Of a DNA stretch of 64,000 nt, positions 20,485 through 29,037 are shown piece by piece; position 1 is the stretch's first letter, and each line of letters begins with the position of its first letter. The position numbers and the translations under genes were made by a program. The stretch lies in the NCBI GenBank assembly GCA_003215655.1, contig QCKB01000004.1:1-64000 (forward strand), in the 5' to 3' direction. Source of the stretch: Prochlorococcus sp. AG-409-J16. GTDB taxonomy: Bacteria > Cyanobacteriota > Cyanobacteriia > PCC-6307 > Cyanobiaceae. The notes beneath the pieces are model-generated. The model made no database searches. It had not been told where the DNA came from and saw only the letters and a list, made by a program, of their open reading frames with translations.

Positions 20485-23400
20485 TTATCCAATTATTTTT
20501 CTTAAAATGTGCAAAAAGCGTTTAAAGAAATACTGAATAATGGAAAGGCTCTTAAACAGATTAAATAGGCGGAAGAAAATTGGGAATAGCTTAATAGAGC
20601 TAATTAAGTCAATAGCGAAATCTAAGCTATATAAACAGTCACATATTAATTTGTGGATCCAATATGGGTACTTAAAACTTGCAATATAGAGCTTGCTAAA
20701 TACTGAAGAAAAGGATTGTCCGTTAATTAATGTTTGAATTGTATTACTATTTAAAATTTTTCTACGATATTCTTCTATAGATTTTAGAGTAGCTATATCT
20801 ACCTTAAAAGGGACTGCACCAAGAGGTTCAGGGTCAGATATAAGTAGATCTAAAAAATCGATCGATAAATCTGATTCTCTATATAAAGAAGCTGTTTCTA
20901 ATTGTTTTAATGATGATAGTGAAGTTAATTTATCAAGAAATTCATTTGCTTTATCTGTAATTAAAGGTGTTAGGTCAACTGGGAATTTCCTATAGGACTG
21001 ACTAGGGAATGGATTGCCTGTTAAATAAACCGGAACTCCAAGGTTAGCTGCCTCTAGAGTAAGGTTTGTCAATGGATCACAGCTAATAAGACCATTTGAT
21101 TCCTGAATAATCTCTATAAGTTGCTTCTTTGATTTAGGAAAAGATCGAGTTATAGTAATTACTCGATAACTAAGCAAATGCCTATGTAAATATCTAGGTA
21201 AAGCTTTTAATCTTCCTTTCCCTGTATAAACAAGAACTTGTTTATTCTTTGGAGGCTGTGGTCTATGTTTTAGCAAAGCATGAGTGAACTCTTCTTGAGG
21301 CTTAGGATGTAAAAATAAATAGCGTAATTGGTTAGGCAAAGCAAATTCTGAAAAGGCAACTAAGTGATCGCCAATTCGAATATCTGGTTTAAAGTTTGTT
21401 AAAACACCAGCAGGTGCCAGTATCCACCATATAAGGTCTTTAAAATGTTGACGAAGCTTCCTTACTAATCCCTTTGGTGAAGACTCAGGTAGCAGTAAAA
21501 CACTACCATCAGATTCCTTAGGATCAGAAATAAATGGCAATTCTCGATATATCTTAGGTAGTTTTTGATGATATCTTTGAAAGAATATGTATGGCTTAAA
21601 TGGCAAAAGAGAAATCTGGTGTCCTGAATCTCTTAATCGCATTGCCAATGAAAGCATGCAAGCATGTCCGTTACTCCGAGCATTTAGATCAGTCGGAATA
21701 AGCATGACTATAGGTCTCAGTTTTGAAGGCAGAATTAAAGAAATATCATTACTTTTATCTAGAATCAAAGAGCGTTCTGCAGGATGTAACTGAGCTAATA
21801 GATATTGGTTTAAATATAAAGGATGAGCTGTAGATGTACTATCGATTAAAAAAGATGAAATCAAATTATGAAAAGAGTTCTGATAAATATTTTCATTTGA
21901 TAAGAGCCAATCATTTGTACTAGATACACTAAGCAGTTCTCCACTAAATCTAAATAGTTTATTTTTTTCATATTTTGAAAGGGCTTGGGTTAAAGATATC
22001 GAGCTATCAGAAAGGCAACAGCATGACCAACTACAGTTAGCTAATGAAGAGAACCATGCAGAATAAATTCCTTTTCCTTTTTGAAGAAATTTATTAAAAT
22101 TAGAAATTGTAGTGTGAATAGCTCTTGAAGACAAAATATGAGCTGCAGGTGAAGGCAAGTCAACCTTTCTTGTATGCGAAAAAGATGCAAAGTTCTGAAT
22201 ATATGCTTCTCTAGATATATCTTGAGCTTGCGGGAAATAGGTATCATCAATTTTTGGAATACGTGAATATCCAGCTGATACACAAATTTGATTGTTGTAG
22301 CATGGAAAGGTTATTGCTTCCCAAAGGAACGACTTCTCTAACCAGGCACCTAGATTATTTTCTATACTACCTTTTTCAATTTCTGAACCCTCTTTCAAAA
22401 CAAGCAAGGGTAAATCATATTCTATGGAATTTTCAATCTCATTTTCGTCTAAAATTATTATTTTATATTCTTTCAAATTATCCTCATAATGAGACAGTTT
22501 ACTGAGTTGAGATGATATTAAATATATATTTTTAAATTTCAAATCTATTTCAATAATTGACTTAACAGTTTTAAGTATCAAGTCTATATTTAAAGATTCA
22601 GACAATAATAAAATATTAAAAAGCTTATGTTTAGGGCTGCATTTTGAGCGATCAACAAGAAACCGATAATGATTTGGATCTAAGTTTTCAAATAGAAGCG
22701 ATGTAGACTCTGCACTATTTTTATGGTTTAAAGATAAAAATTCTTTAGCCTTCTGAAGAATTTCTTGTTTTGGATTAGCAGAAGAGGCAACAGACTTATC
22801 AGATAGCCTCCATGCATATAAAGGAAGTGGTAAGTAAGCCACATTCTTCGGGTTTAAAAACTCTCTTAATCGAAGGTAAAATTCCCAATCTTGTATTCCG
22901 TCAAAATTTGAATACATACCACCTGCCTGAATATACAAGTCAACTCGAACTACAGTAAGATGTATTAAATAATTAAACTCAAGAAGAGCATCAGGATTCC
23001 AGGAAAATTTTGGAATATAATTAGCAGTTCCATCATTATCTTTAAAAGCAATATGATCAGTATATAGAAGCTCGCATTTTGTATTTGTCTTTAAATAATT
23101 ATTGATAATAGAAATTGCACCAGGGTGCAATAAATCATCCTGATCCACCAATGCAACGTATGGGGTTTGGACTTGACTTATAGCTTTATTTAAGGCAGAT
23201 GAAATACCTGTATTGCTTGATTGATGAATAACATGAATCCAATCATATGTCTTAATTTCTATATCTATTAAATTCCAAATTTCATTAGAAGATCCATCAT
23301 TTACTAAAAGAAGATTAAAACACTGATTGCTTTGCTGAAGCAATGAATACAATAACTGAAAGAATTGGTCGGGTTGAGGGTTAAAACATGGAATAACTAT

Positions 23401-23562
23401 CGTAATTAGAATATTATTATTATTTTTTTCTTCTTGTCTTGATAGCTTTCTGTATTGCAATGGGGCTCTAGACCAGTCCTTACAAAGTCCCCTTACTTCT
23501 ATAGGCAAATTTGCAGATGAGAAAGGGGGCCAATTCTTAGGAAGAGAATGTATTAAGCTCAT
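20485..23562 (-). CDS. Large two-domain glycosyltransferase (GT2 plus GT-B-like)
   Basis: A 1025-residue protein with two apparent catalytic regions. The N-terminal GT2 domain (about residues 50-260) has TIVIPCFNPQPDQFFQLL, LLLVNDGSSNE and ALVDQDDLLHPGAI. A linker of about 300 residues follows. From about residue 610 a GT-B-like region begins (VMLIPTDLNARSNGHACM), with VLVYTGKGRLKALPRYL and ISCDPLTNLTLEAANLGVPVYLTG near residue 830, where a GT1/GT4-like donor site would be. The protein could add two successive sugars to one acceptor. It overlaps the stop of the upstream SDR gene (ATGA). The DNA is markedly AT-rich compared with secA. Sugar specificity is not readable. Confidence 0.8.
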   Translation of the reverse strand: MSLIHSLPKNWPPFSSANLPIEVRGLCKDWSRAPLQYRKLSRQEEKNNNNILITIVIPCFNPQPDQFFQLLYSLLQQSNQCFNLLLVNDGSSNEIWNLIDIEIKTYDWIHVIHQSSNTGISSALNKAISQVQTPYVALVDQDDLLHPGAISIINNYLKTNTKCELLYTDHIAFKDNDGTANYIPKFSWNPDALLEFNYLIHLTVVRVDLYIQAGGMYSNFDGIQDWEFYLRLREFLNPKNVAYLPLPLYAWRLSDKSVASSANPKQEILQKAKEFLSLNHKNSAESTSLLFENLDPNHYRFLVDRSKCSPKHKLFNILLLSESLNIDLILKTVKSIIEIDLKFKNIYLISSQLSKLSHYEDNLKEYKIIILDENEIENSIEYDLPLLVLKEGSEIEKGSIENNLGAWLEKSFLWEAITFPCYNNQICVSAGYSRIPKIDDTYFPQAQDISREAYIQNFASFSHTRKVDLPSPAAHILSSRAIHTTISNFNKFLQKGKGIYSAWFSSLANCSWSCCCLSDSSISLTQALSKYEKNKLFRFSGELLSVSSTNDWLLSNENIYQNSFHNLISSFLIDSTSTAHPLYLNQYLLAQLHPAERSLILDKSNDISLILPSKLRPIVMLIPTDLNARSNGHACMLSLAMRLRDSGHQISLLPFKPYIFFQRYHQKLPKIYRELPFISDPKESDGSVLLLPESSPKGLVRKLRQHFKDLIWWILAPAGVLTNFKPDIRIGDHLVAFSEFALPNQLRYLFLHPKPQEEFTHALLKHRPQPPKNKQVLVYTGKGRLKALPRYLHRHLLSYRVITITRSFPKSKKQLIEIIQESNGLISCDPLTNLTLEAANLGVPVYLTGNPFPSQSYRKFPVDLTPLITDKANEFLDKLTSLSSLKQLETASLYRESDLSIDFLDLLISDPEPLGAVPFKVDIATLKSIEEYRRKILNSNTIQTLINGQSFSSVFSKLYIASFKYPYWIHKLICDCLYSLDFAIDLISSIKLFPIFFRLFNLFKSLSIIQYFFKRFLHILRKIIG

Positions 23563-24536
23563 TTTAATATAATCTGCTCAGCGCTATTAGATAAACCAGC
23601 AGCAGTTTCTAGCAACTGCTGTTCTAAAGTTTTAGGAATTAAACCATAATCATCTAATAATTGTAGGAAAAGACTTGAATCAGCAATATAACTATTAGGA
23701 ATAGCTTCAAAATCTATTGAAAATTTGACTGGTGGTAAACCAAAAATCTTAGTAACTTCTTGAGCTAAATTAAGTAAATCTGTTTTCATGGTTACAGCAG
23801 CAATAGGTTTTTTAAATTTCAAGTCACCACTAAATTCAAACAACCATTTCCAGGCAAGAGCAGTAATATCTCCAGCATTTCCATAACTACGTAAAACAGT
23901 AGTCGTTGAATTAATACATATCCGTTCCTTACGCAAAGCAGATACTAAAAAATCTCCAAGAGCAAAACGCTCTGCTTTCCTAATGAAACGACCTGAAAGG
24001 GCATAAATTCGTAAAACAAGGCTTGGCACAAGACCACTCAAGCGAACCTCTTCTTCATGTTTTAGCAATCCATAGATATCATTAGTACCTTCCTCATCAA
24101 AAGAACTTGGTTCATCAAAGGCTTCCGCCGCTCCTGTAGAAATGATTACAGCTCTCGCAGAACGAGCAAACTCCAGTGCTTCTACAAGCTGACTTGTAAT
24201 CCAGCGGTTAGTCTTTACATATTGTTCACGACCCACATCAGAAAGGCGATCTCTAGTAAGAAAAGCTGTATGAAATACAGTTGAGATTTCATGGGATTTG
24301 GCCAATGCTGGCAATCCTTCAAGAGGTTGTACCAGTAAATCAAATGGTCCCTGGAATTCATAAGCAGGAAAACTTATAACGGCTGCCTTGCTAGCAAAAA
24401 GCCTTACCCTCTCAACGAAATCCTTAGGAGTAAGCAATCTCTGCAACTCATATATTGCAGTACGTCCTACCCAACCTGTTGCTCCAGTAATGACAATCAA
24501 GCCATTCGGAGGAGGAGTGATGAATTCTTCAATCAA
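23559..24536 (-). CDS. NAD(P)-dependent sugar epimerase/dehydratase (extended SDR)
   Basis: A 325-residue Rossmann-fold protein of the extended short-chain dehydrogenase family. The nucleotide loop is VITGATGWVGRTA and the catalytic pair is in YGLLKHEEE (Tyr-x3-Lys), with STGAAEAF before it. Such enzymes epimerise, reduce or dehydrate nucleotide sugars. No ATG precedes the Rossmann loop; the frame starts with TTG overlapping the upstream stop as TTGA, a coupled junction like its neighbours. The position next to the aldolase and thiamine-diphosphate genes suggests it processes the same unusual sugar, but the exact step is inferred only from context. Confidence 0.8.
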   Translation of the reverse strand: MIEEFITPPPNGLIVITGATGWVGRTAIYELQRLLTPKDFVERVRLFASKAAVISFPAYEFQGPFDLLVQPLEGLPALAKSHEISTVFHTAFLTRDRLSDVGREQYVKTNRWITSQLVEALEFARSARAVIISTGAAEAFDEPSSFDEEGTNDIYGLLKHEEEVRLSGLVPSLVLRIYALSGRFIRKAERFALGDFLVSALRKERICINSTTTVLRSYGNAGDITALAWKWLFEFSGDLKFKKPIAAVTMKTDLLNLAQEVTKIFGLPPVKFSIDFEAIPNSYIADSSLFLQLLDDYGLIPKTLEQQLLETAAGLSNSAEQIILK

Positions 24537-25333
24537 CCGTTTTCAAGGACCTTCCATCTACTTTCAAGCAAATTAATACGTGCCTGGTCCTCTTTATGCA
24601 TTATTCCGTAATACTCACGCTTATTAAGAAGCCATAGAAGTTCAAAGTGAACCGCCTGACGAAGAACTACGCCTAGGTTTTCAAGGCCTAATGCTGCTGA
24701 CTGAAAAACCATCTTTCTTGTTTCGAAGCGATCCAAATGAACTGCATTAAACCTCCTTAAATTGGGAAGAGCATCGCTGGAGATAGCACCTCCTACAACA
24801 AACTGAAGTCCACGTGATCGACACAATCGAGCAACTGATTCACCAGCAACTGTTACCTTCTCAGACTCAATACCCTCTCTACCTAATCCCAAAGATCCAC
24901 TGTAATCAACCCTTCCAAATACCACCCCATCACAACCAGGACGATTTGCTGCTAAATCAACCATCGATTCAATATTTTCAAATGCTGTACAAGTCTCTAC
25001 GTTAAATAAAAATGTAACATCATCTTGTTCAATTGCTGGGAAAACTTTTTCTTTAGCAGCAATATATTTTAAAAGTGCATAAGGAGTCTCAACCATAGGG
25101 GCAATTATATATCTAACACCAAATTGCTTTGCCTCTAATAAATCTCTAATAGCCTCACATCCTCCTATTTTTAATGCCAAACCAACTTCAGCCTTATTAG
25201 CAATTTCTAAAAGCCGTAATAATTCATCAGTTCTTGTTCCTTCTGCCTCGAACTCTGCTTTTGTAGCAACGATCCCAAACTCATCCCTTCCTTGGCGCAG
25301 AATGTCAAGCATTTTGCGCTCATTAACATTCAT
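24533..25333 (-). CDS. HpcH/HpaI-like (citrate lyase beta-type) aldolase
   Basis: A 266-residue TIM-barrel protein of the HpcH/HpaI aldolase and citrate-lyase-beta superfamily. The metal- and pyruvate-binding motifs are visible: APMVETPYALLKY supplies the Glu and GVVFGRVDYSGSLGLG the Asp and glycine loop. Members use pyruvate or acetyl units in class II aldol or lyase reactions. The family is better known in catabolism, so its place among nucleotide-sugar genes is notable: it may form or break a C-C bond on a sugar, or supply pyruvate to the thiamine-diphosphate enzyme encoded just upstream. The ATG at 25333 follows a candidate extended -10 promoter. Confidence 0.8.
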   Translation of the reverse strand: MNVNERKMLDILRQGRDEFGIVATKAEFEAEGTRTDELLRLLEIANKAEVGLALKIGGCEAIRDLLEAKQFGVRYIIAPMVETPYALLKYIAAKEKVFPAIEQDDVTFLFNVETCTAFENIESMVDLAANRPGCDGVVFGRVDYSGSLGLGREGIESEKVTVAGESVARLCRSRGLQFVVGGAISSDALPNLRRFNAVHLDRFETRKMVFQSAALGLENLGVVLRQAVHFELLWLLNKREYYGIMHKEDQARINLLESRWKVLENG

Positions 25334-25363
25334 AATTAGCCGCCAAATACAAATAATAATTTA

Positions 25364-25372
25364 ATTATATCA
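25364..25372 (-). promoter_or_regulatory. Candidate extended -10 promoter inside the polysaccharide operon
   Basis: In the 63-bp gap between the thiamine-diphosphate enzyme gene and the aldolase gene, the minus strand reads TGATATAAT, a perfect TATAAT with the TGn extension. Initiation about seven bases downstream would leave a leader of roughly 24 nt before the aldolase ATG. No good -35 hexamer lies at 16-18 bp, which extended -10 promoters can do without. If used, it would drive the five downstream genes separately from the rest of the operon. Confidence 0.4.
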
Positions 25373-25396
25373 CACTAGATAAATTTATTAGCTTAA

Positions 25397-27214
25397 TTAA
25401 TTTCCCGGAAGCTCTTCAGGGAGAAATCTAGAAACCAAATCAGCAAGATCCTTTGCAAGCTCAGGGCTCATTTGATGTAATGGATTTGACTCCATCCCAC
25501 CATCTTTGCTTACGCGACTTGTAATCTTTGGGAAATAAGTCTGCTCTCCATGCAAAGGAACCAAGAAAATTGCAGGCCCATTTTTTTTCCAAAGACTCGT
25601 AAATTTTTCAGATAGCCACCAATTATTAGAAAGTTCTAATACTTTAATTCCATATGCTTCTCCGAGTTTTTCCCAATTTGGGAATCCAAGACCAGAAGAA
25701 TTATCACAGCCAATGTATGCTCCTTGAAAATAATTTTTTTGTGTCATTCTAATAGAAGCATAACCTTCATTACAAAATAAGAAAATTTTTAAATTCAAAT
25801 TATTAACGGCTACTGTGGCTAATTCTTGTAGGTTTTGAGTGAATCCACCATCACCTTCTACCAAAACTGTCCGGTTAGTAGAATCAGTAATAGCTGTTCC
25901 AATAGCACCAGATAATCCATAACCCATACTTGCTAATCCTTTATTTGTAGTCATCGTTTGACCTTGCTTAATATTAAAAGCTTGCATCATCACTGTAAAT
26001 GCTCCTCCGCTACTGCAAGGAACAATATGATCTTCAGAACTACATAATTCTGATAATTTACCGACCATTTCATATGGATTCAAATAACCTGTAGGAGTTA
26101 AGTTACAATTCTCGGAAAGTGGTAATACTTCCTTTACCTTTTTACAATATTCAAGCCATCTATCATGTTTACCCAGGTCAAATGTCAATAATTTATTTAA
26201 AAAGTTATTAGCATCTGTCTCAATGGCCAGATCGATTATTGGATTCGGTTTTGCAAGCTCTATGGGATCGATATCTACCTGTATAACCTGACCTGAAGGT
26301 ACAAATTTTTTCCAATTAAATCCAGTCTGTTGTAAGCCCAATCTACTGCCAATAGCAACCAAACAATCTGACTGCTGAAGAAGCAAATTGCTATATCTCT
26401 GCCCCCAAGTATTAGGACGTCCAAAATAATTATTATGGGCTGCCCCATAGCGATCTGAACCATTCCAAGTTGTCATAACAGCTAAAGAAAGAGCTGCTAA
26501 TTGAGACTCCAAATAGTGCGCAGTGCTTCTAGAAATTCCTCCACCAAGAAGAATCACAGGACGTTCTGCCTTCGAAATTCGTAAAGCTATGTCCGCAACA
26601 ATCTCAAGACTTAAAGAGCTTTGATGGCTTAATCCAATATCTTTAGAGACTAGGTCAGTATTCTGATCAGACCATTCAGCAGGAACATCTTTAGCCTGAA
26701 CGTCAAGTGGGAGCTCAAGGAATACAGGACCTGGTCGACCCAACCAACTGGAAGATACTTCTGAGAAAAAGGCAGGGAATTCAAGAGGCTCTTTTACACA
26801 TATGCTTCGCTTACAAACTGGCTTGGCTAAGGCAACTCCATTAACTTCTTGAATCCCCAATTGTCTCATCTCTGTTGGAGCGAGATCTTCCACCTTTACT
26901 TGACCTCCTATAACTAAAACCTCACGGCTTTCCAGCCATGCACCAGAAAGTCCAGTAATAGTATTTGTCAGTCCTGGACCTGCTGTTACAAGTGTCATTG
27001 CCTTCCCAACCCCATTCGGAACAGAAGGATTAGATAAAGTCGCATTGTGATATTCAGTTGCTATAACTGCAGCAACCTCATGCACTACAGGAACACAAAT
27101 CATCTTATTCCTTGCAGAATTTAAGAGGTGCATAATATTTCCTCCCGCAACGAAGTAACAATGAGTAAACCCATTTTCTTTAAGCCAATCAAATATCAAA
27201 TCTGAATATTTCAT
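25397..27214 (-). CDS. Thiamine-diphosphate enzyme of the acetolactate-synthase family
   Basis: A 605-residue three-domain ThDP enzyme. The N-terminal Pyr domain has the activating Glu in VPVVHEVAAVIATEYHNA and the TAGPGLTNTITGLSGAW loop; the central domain follows; the C-terminal PP domain has the Mg-ThDP motif starting GDGGFTQNLQEL and ending FCNEGYASI. Ordinary acetolactate synthase serves valine and isoleucine synthesis, but this copy is divergent and embedded in a CDP-sugar operon. The known sugar parallel is YerE of yersiniose synthesis, a ThDP flavoenzyme that transfers a two-carbon unit from pyruvate to a CDP-4-keto-dideoxyhexose. A YerE-like role is my inference. No small regulatory subunit is adjacent. 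Confidence 0.8.
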   Translation of the reverse strand: MKYSDLIFDWLKENGFTHCYFVAGGNIMHLLNSARNKMICVPVVHEVAAVIATEYHNATLSNPSVPNGVGKAMTLVTAGPGLTNTITGLSGAWLESREVLVIGGQVKVEDLAPTEMRQLGIQEVNGVALAKPVCKRSICVKEPLEFPAFFSEVSSSWLGRPGPVFLELPLDVQAKDVPAEWSDQNTDLVSKDIGLSHQSSLSLEIVADIALRISKAERPVILLGGGISRSTAHYLESQLAALSLAVMTTWNGSDRYGAAHNNYFGRPNTWGQRYSNLLLQQSDCLVAIGSRLGLQQTGFNWKKFVPSGQVIQVDIDPIELAKPNPIIDLAIETDANNFLNKLLTFDLGKHDRWLEYCKKVKEVLPLSENCNLTPTGYLNPYEMVGKLSELCSSEDHIVPCSSGGAFTVMMQAFNIKQGQTMTTNKGLASMGYGLSGAIGTAITDSTNRTVLVEGDGGFTQNLQELATVAVNNLNLKIFLFCNEGYASIRMTQKNYFQGAYIGCDNSSGLGFPNWEKLGEAYGIKVLELSNNWWLSEKFTSLWKKNGPAIFLVPLHGEQTYFPKITSRVSKDGGMESNPLHQMSPELAKDLADLVSRFLPEELPGN

Positions 27215-27218
27215 TAGA

Positions 27219-28334
27219 CTATTTATTCATAGAATCAGGTTTTTGAATAGTTTCTTTTAGATGATTTAAAGTATTTCTTATTGCAGAAAGGATAAGATCC
27301 TGAGATTCTTTATCAGCAGGTATTCTTATTTCTTCAACACCAAGAGGTGTAATTGAATTTCTTGAAACTGGAACTATTAAATGAAAACAACCAACAGAGT
27401 GCTTCTTATCAGAAAGAAATGCTGCTAGAAATAAAGAATCCTCAAACGAATTTATTTGATCTAAACTTAATATAGGACTTAAAAGGGATAAGCAATGGTT
27501 CCATAATGGAGTTAGATAAGATTGATTGTCCTTAAACCGTATTGCAGCCATCATACCGATTGCTACGGCAAGACCATGTGGGACCGAAAATTTAGTAGCA
27601 GATTCAAGTGCATGTCCCCAAGTATGCCCAAAGTTCAACAATCGACGTTCAGCCTTATCAAATTCGTCTTTCTCTATAAACCATTTTTTAACTTCTAAAG
27701 TCATATATAGTAATTTTCCTAATTGATATTCATCCCATTCCTGATCTATTATAGGCTGAACTAATTTCTCATATTTTTCAAAAGTGAGACTTCCTCTACA
27801 AAAACATATTTTTGCAGCTTCAGCTATTCCAGCTATTAATTCTTCCTTAGGTAGAGATCTTGCAAATAGTGGAAGAATGTCAATTCTTTGAGGTGGGTAA
27901 AAGTTTCCTATCAAATTTTTATATGAACCAACATTAATTGAACTCTTGCCACCTAAACAAGAATCAGCCATTCCTAAGAAAGTTGTGGGGACATAACTCC
28001 AACTAATACCACGCATATATAAAGATGCTACAAACGTTGCAATATCCTGTACAACTCCACCGCCAATTGCAACCAAATGAGAATCACGCCCCAATCCAAC
28101 TTTCTTTAACTCAATAAAAACTTCAAGGATTGAACCAAAAGACTTTGCACACTCATTTGAATCAATCCAAATTATTGGTATATCGTTAGGGATAGAGAGT
28201 TTGTCAGAAAAAAAAGAATCTATTAAGAAAGCATTCCCTAAAGGAGACCAGCTGCTTAGATCAGTCAATGTAGAAAACTGAACTGAATAATTTGCTAAGG
28301 AGCTATTTATCTGTATATCAGGAAAATTCTTCAT
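27219..28334 (-). CDS. Sugar-phosphate cyclase superfamily enzyme (AroB-like)
   Basis: About 371 residues from the ATG at 28332-28334; the frame is open 14 codons further into the upstream gene. It is clearly homologous to 3-dehydroquinate synthase: GGGVVQDIATFVASLYMRG, PTTFLGMADSCLGGKSSIN, the metal-ligand Glu and neighbouring Lys in GIAEAAK, and the His ligands in LNFGHTWGHALE and VPHGLAVAIGM. All three metal ligands are kept, so it is probably active. Its place among CDP-sugar genes rather than shikimate genes suggests a specialised cyclase, or an NAD-dependent enzyme acting on a sugar derivative; I cannot exclude that it is the cell's dehydroquinate synthase. Confidence 0.8.
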   Translation of the reverse strand: MKNFPDIQINSSLANYSVQFSTLTDLSSWSPLGNAFLIDSFFSDKLSIPNDIPIIWIDSNECAKSFGSILEVFIELKKVGLGRDSHLVAIGGGVVQDIATFVASLYMRGISWSYVPTTFLGMADSCLGGKSSINVGSYKNLIGNFYPPQRIDILPLFARSLPKEELIAGIAEAAKICFCRGSLTFEKYEKLVQPIIDQEWDEYQLGKLLYMTLEVKKWFIEKDEFDKAERRLLNFGHTWGHALESATKFSVPHGLAVAIGMMAAIRFKDNQSYLTPLWNHCLSLLSPILSLDQINSFEDSLFLAAFLSDKKHSVGCFHLIVPVSRNSITPLGVEEIRIPADKESQDLILSAIRNTLNHLKETIQKPDSMNK

Positions 28335-28341
28335 AGCAATC

Positions 28342-29037
28342 TTAGAAGTGACTAAGTCCAATAAACCCACAATCAATAGTTAAAAACTGACCAGTTATTG
28401 AAGAGTTCAAAGGTCCTACTAAAAATGCTACAGCTGAAGCTATATCTTCAGGTAAAGCAAGCCTTCGCAATGCACTTTTCTCGGAAATAGAAGATATTTG
28501 CTTAGCTGAAAGATGTTGACGAGTCATTGGTGTATCGACAACTCCAGGCAAAACGGCATTAATAAGGATTCCTTTTGGCCCAAGATCAATTGCACAAGAC
28601 TTGACCAAACCATGTAGAGCAGATTTAGAGATTGTGTAAGACAATTTACCTGTTCTACTTTCTAACTGCATAATAGAGCTAACAAGACAGAGTCGAGACC
28701 CACTAGTCAATTTACCAGCCTTAAGTAGTGCTGAAAGAGTAGAAGTAATAAAGACAACATTTGAATTCCAAAGTTTATTCAGATCCTCTAACTCAAATTC
28801 ATTTATTGAATCACTGTGATTCAACCCTTGAGCCCAGATAACTGAATCCAAAGTGGGTAGGGACTCAAATAAATTTGGACCAAGTGAATCTTTATAAGAG
28901 ATTTGAATATGTGAACTTGAATCAATACCTCTGGCTGAACCTGATGTAAAAATAGAATATTTTTGCTTGGAAAGAGTTTCATAAATTGAAGTTCCGAGAG
29001 CACCACCTGATCCAAATAGCAAAGCATTCATAATCAT
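28342..29037 (-). CDS. Short-chain dehydrogenase/reductase
   Basis: A 231-residue classical SDR. The cofactor loop reads LFGSGGALGTSIYE, slightly degenerate against TGxxxGIG. The catalytic residues Ser, Tyr and Lys are present in SSIMQLES and YTISKSALHG, followed by NAVLPGVVDTPM and a FabG-like C-terminus (ITGQFLTIDCGF). It likely reduces a keto group with NADPH or NADH. In the yersiniose pathway an SDR called YerF reduces the branched product of YerE, and this gene could play that part; this is inference from neighbours. Its ATG overlaps the rfbH stop as ATGA, and its stop is seven bases before the likely cyclase start. Confidence 0.82.
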   Translation of the reverse strand: MIMNALLFGSGGALGTSIYETLSKQKYSIFTSGSARGIDSSSHIQISYKDSLGPNLFESLPTLDSVIWAQGLNHSDSINEFELEDLNKLWNSNVVFITSTLSALLKAGKLTSGSRLCLVSSIMQLESRTGKLSYTISKSALHGLVKSCAIDLGPKGILINAVLPGVVDTPMTRQHLSAKQISSISEKSALRRLALPEDIASAVAFLVGPLNSSITGQFLTIDCGFIGLSHF

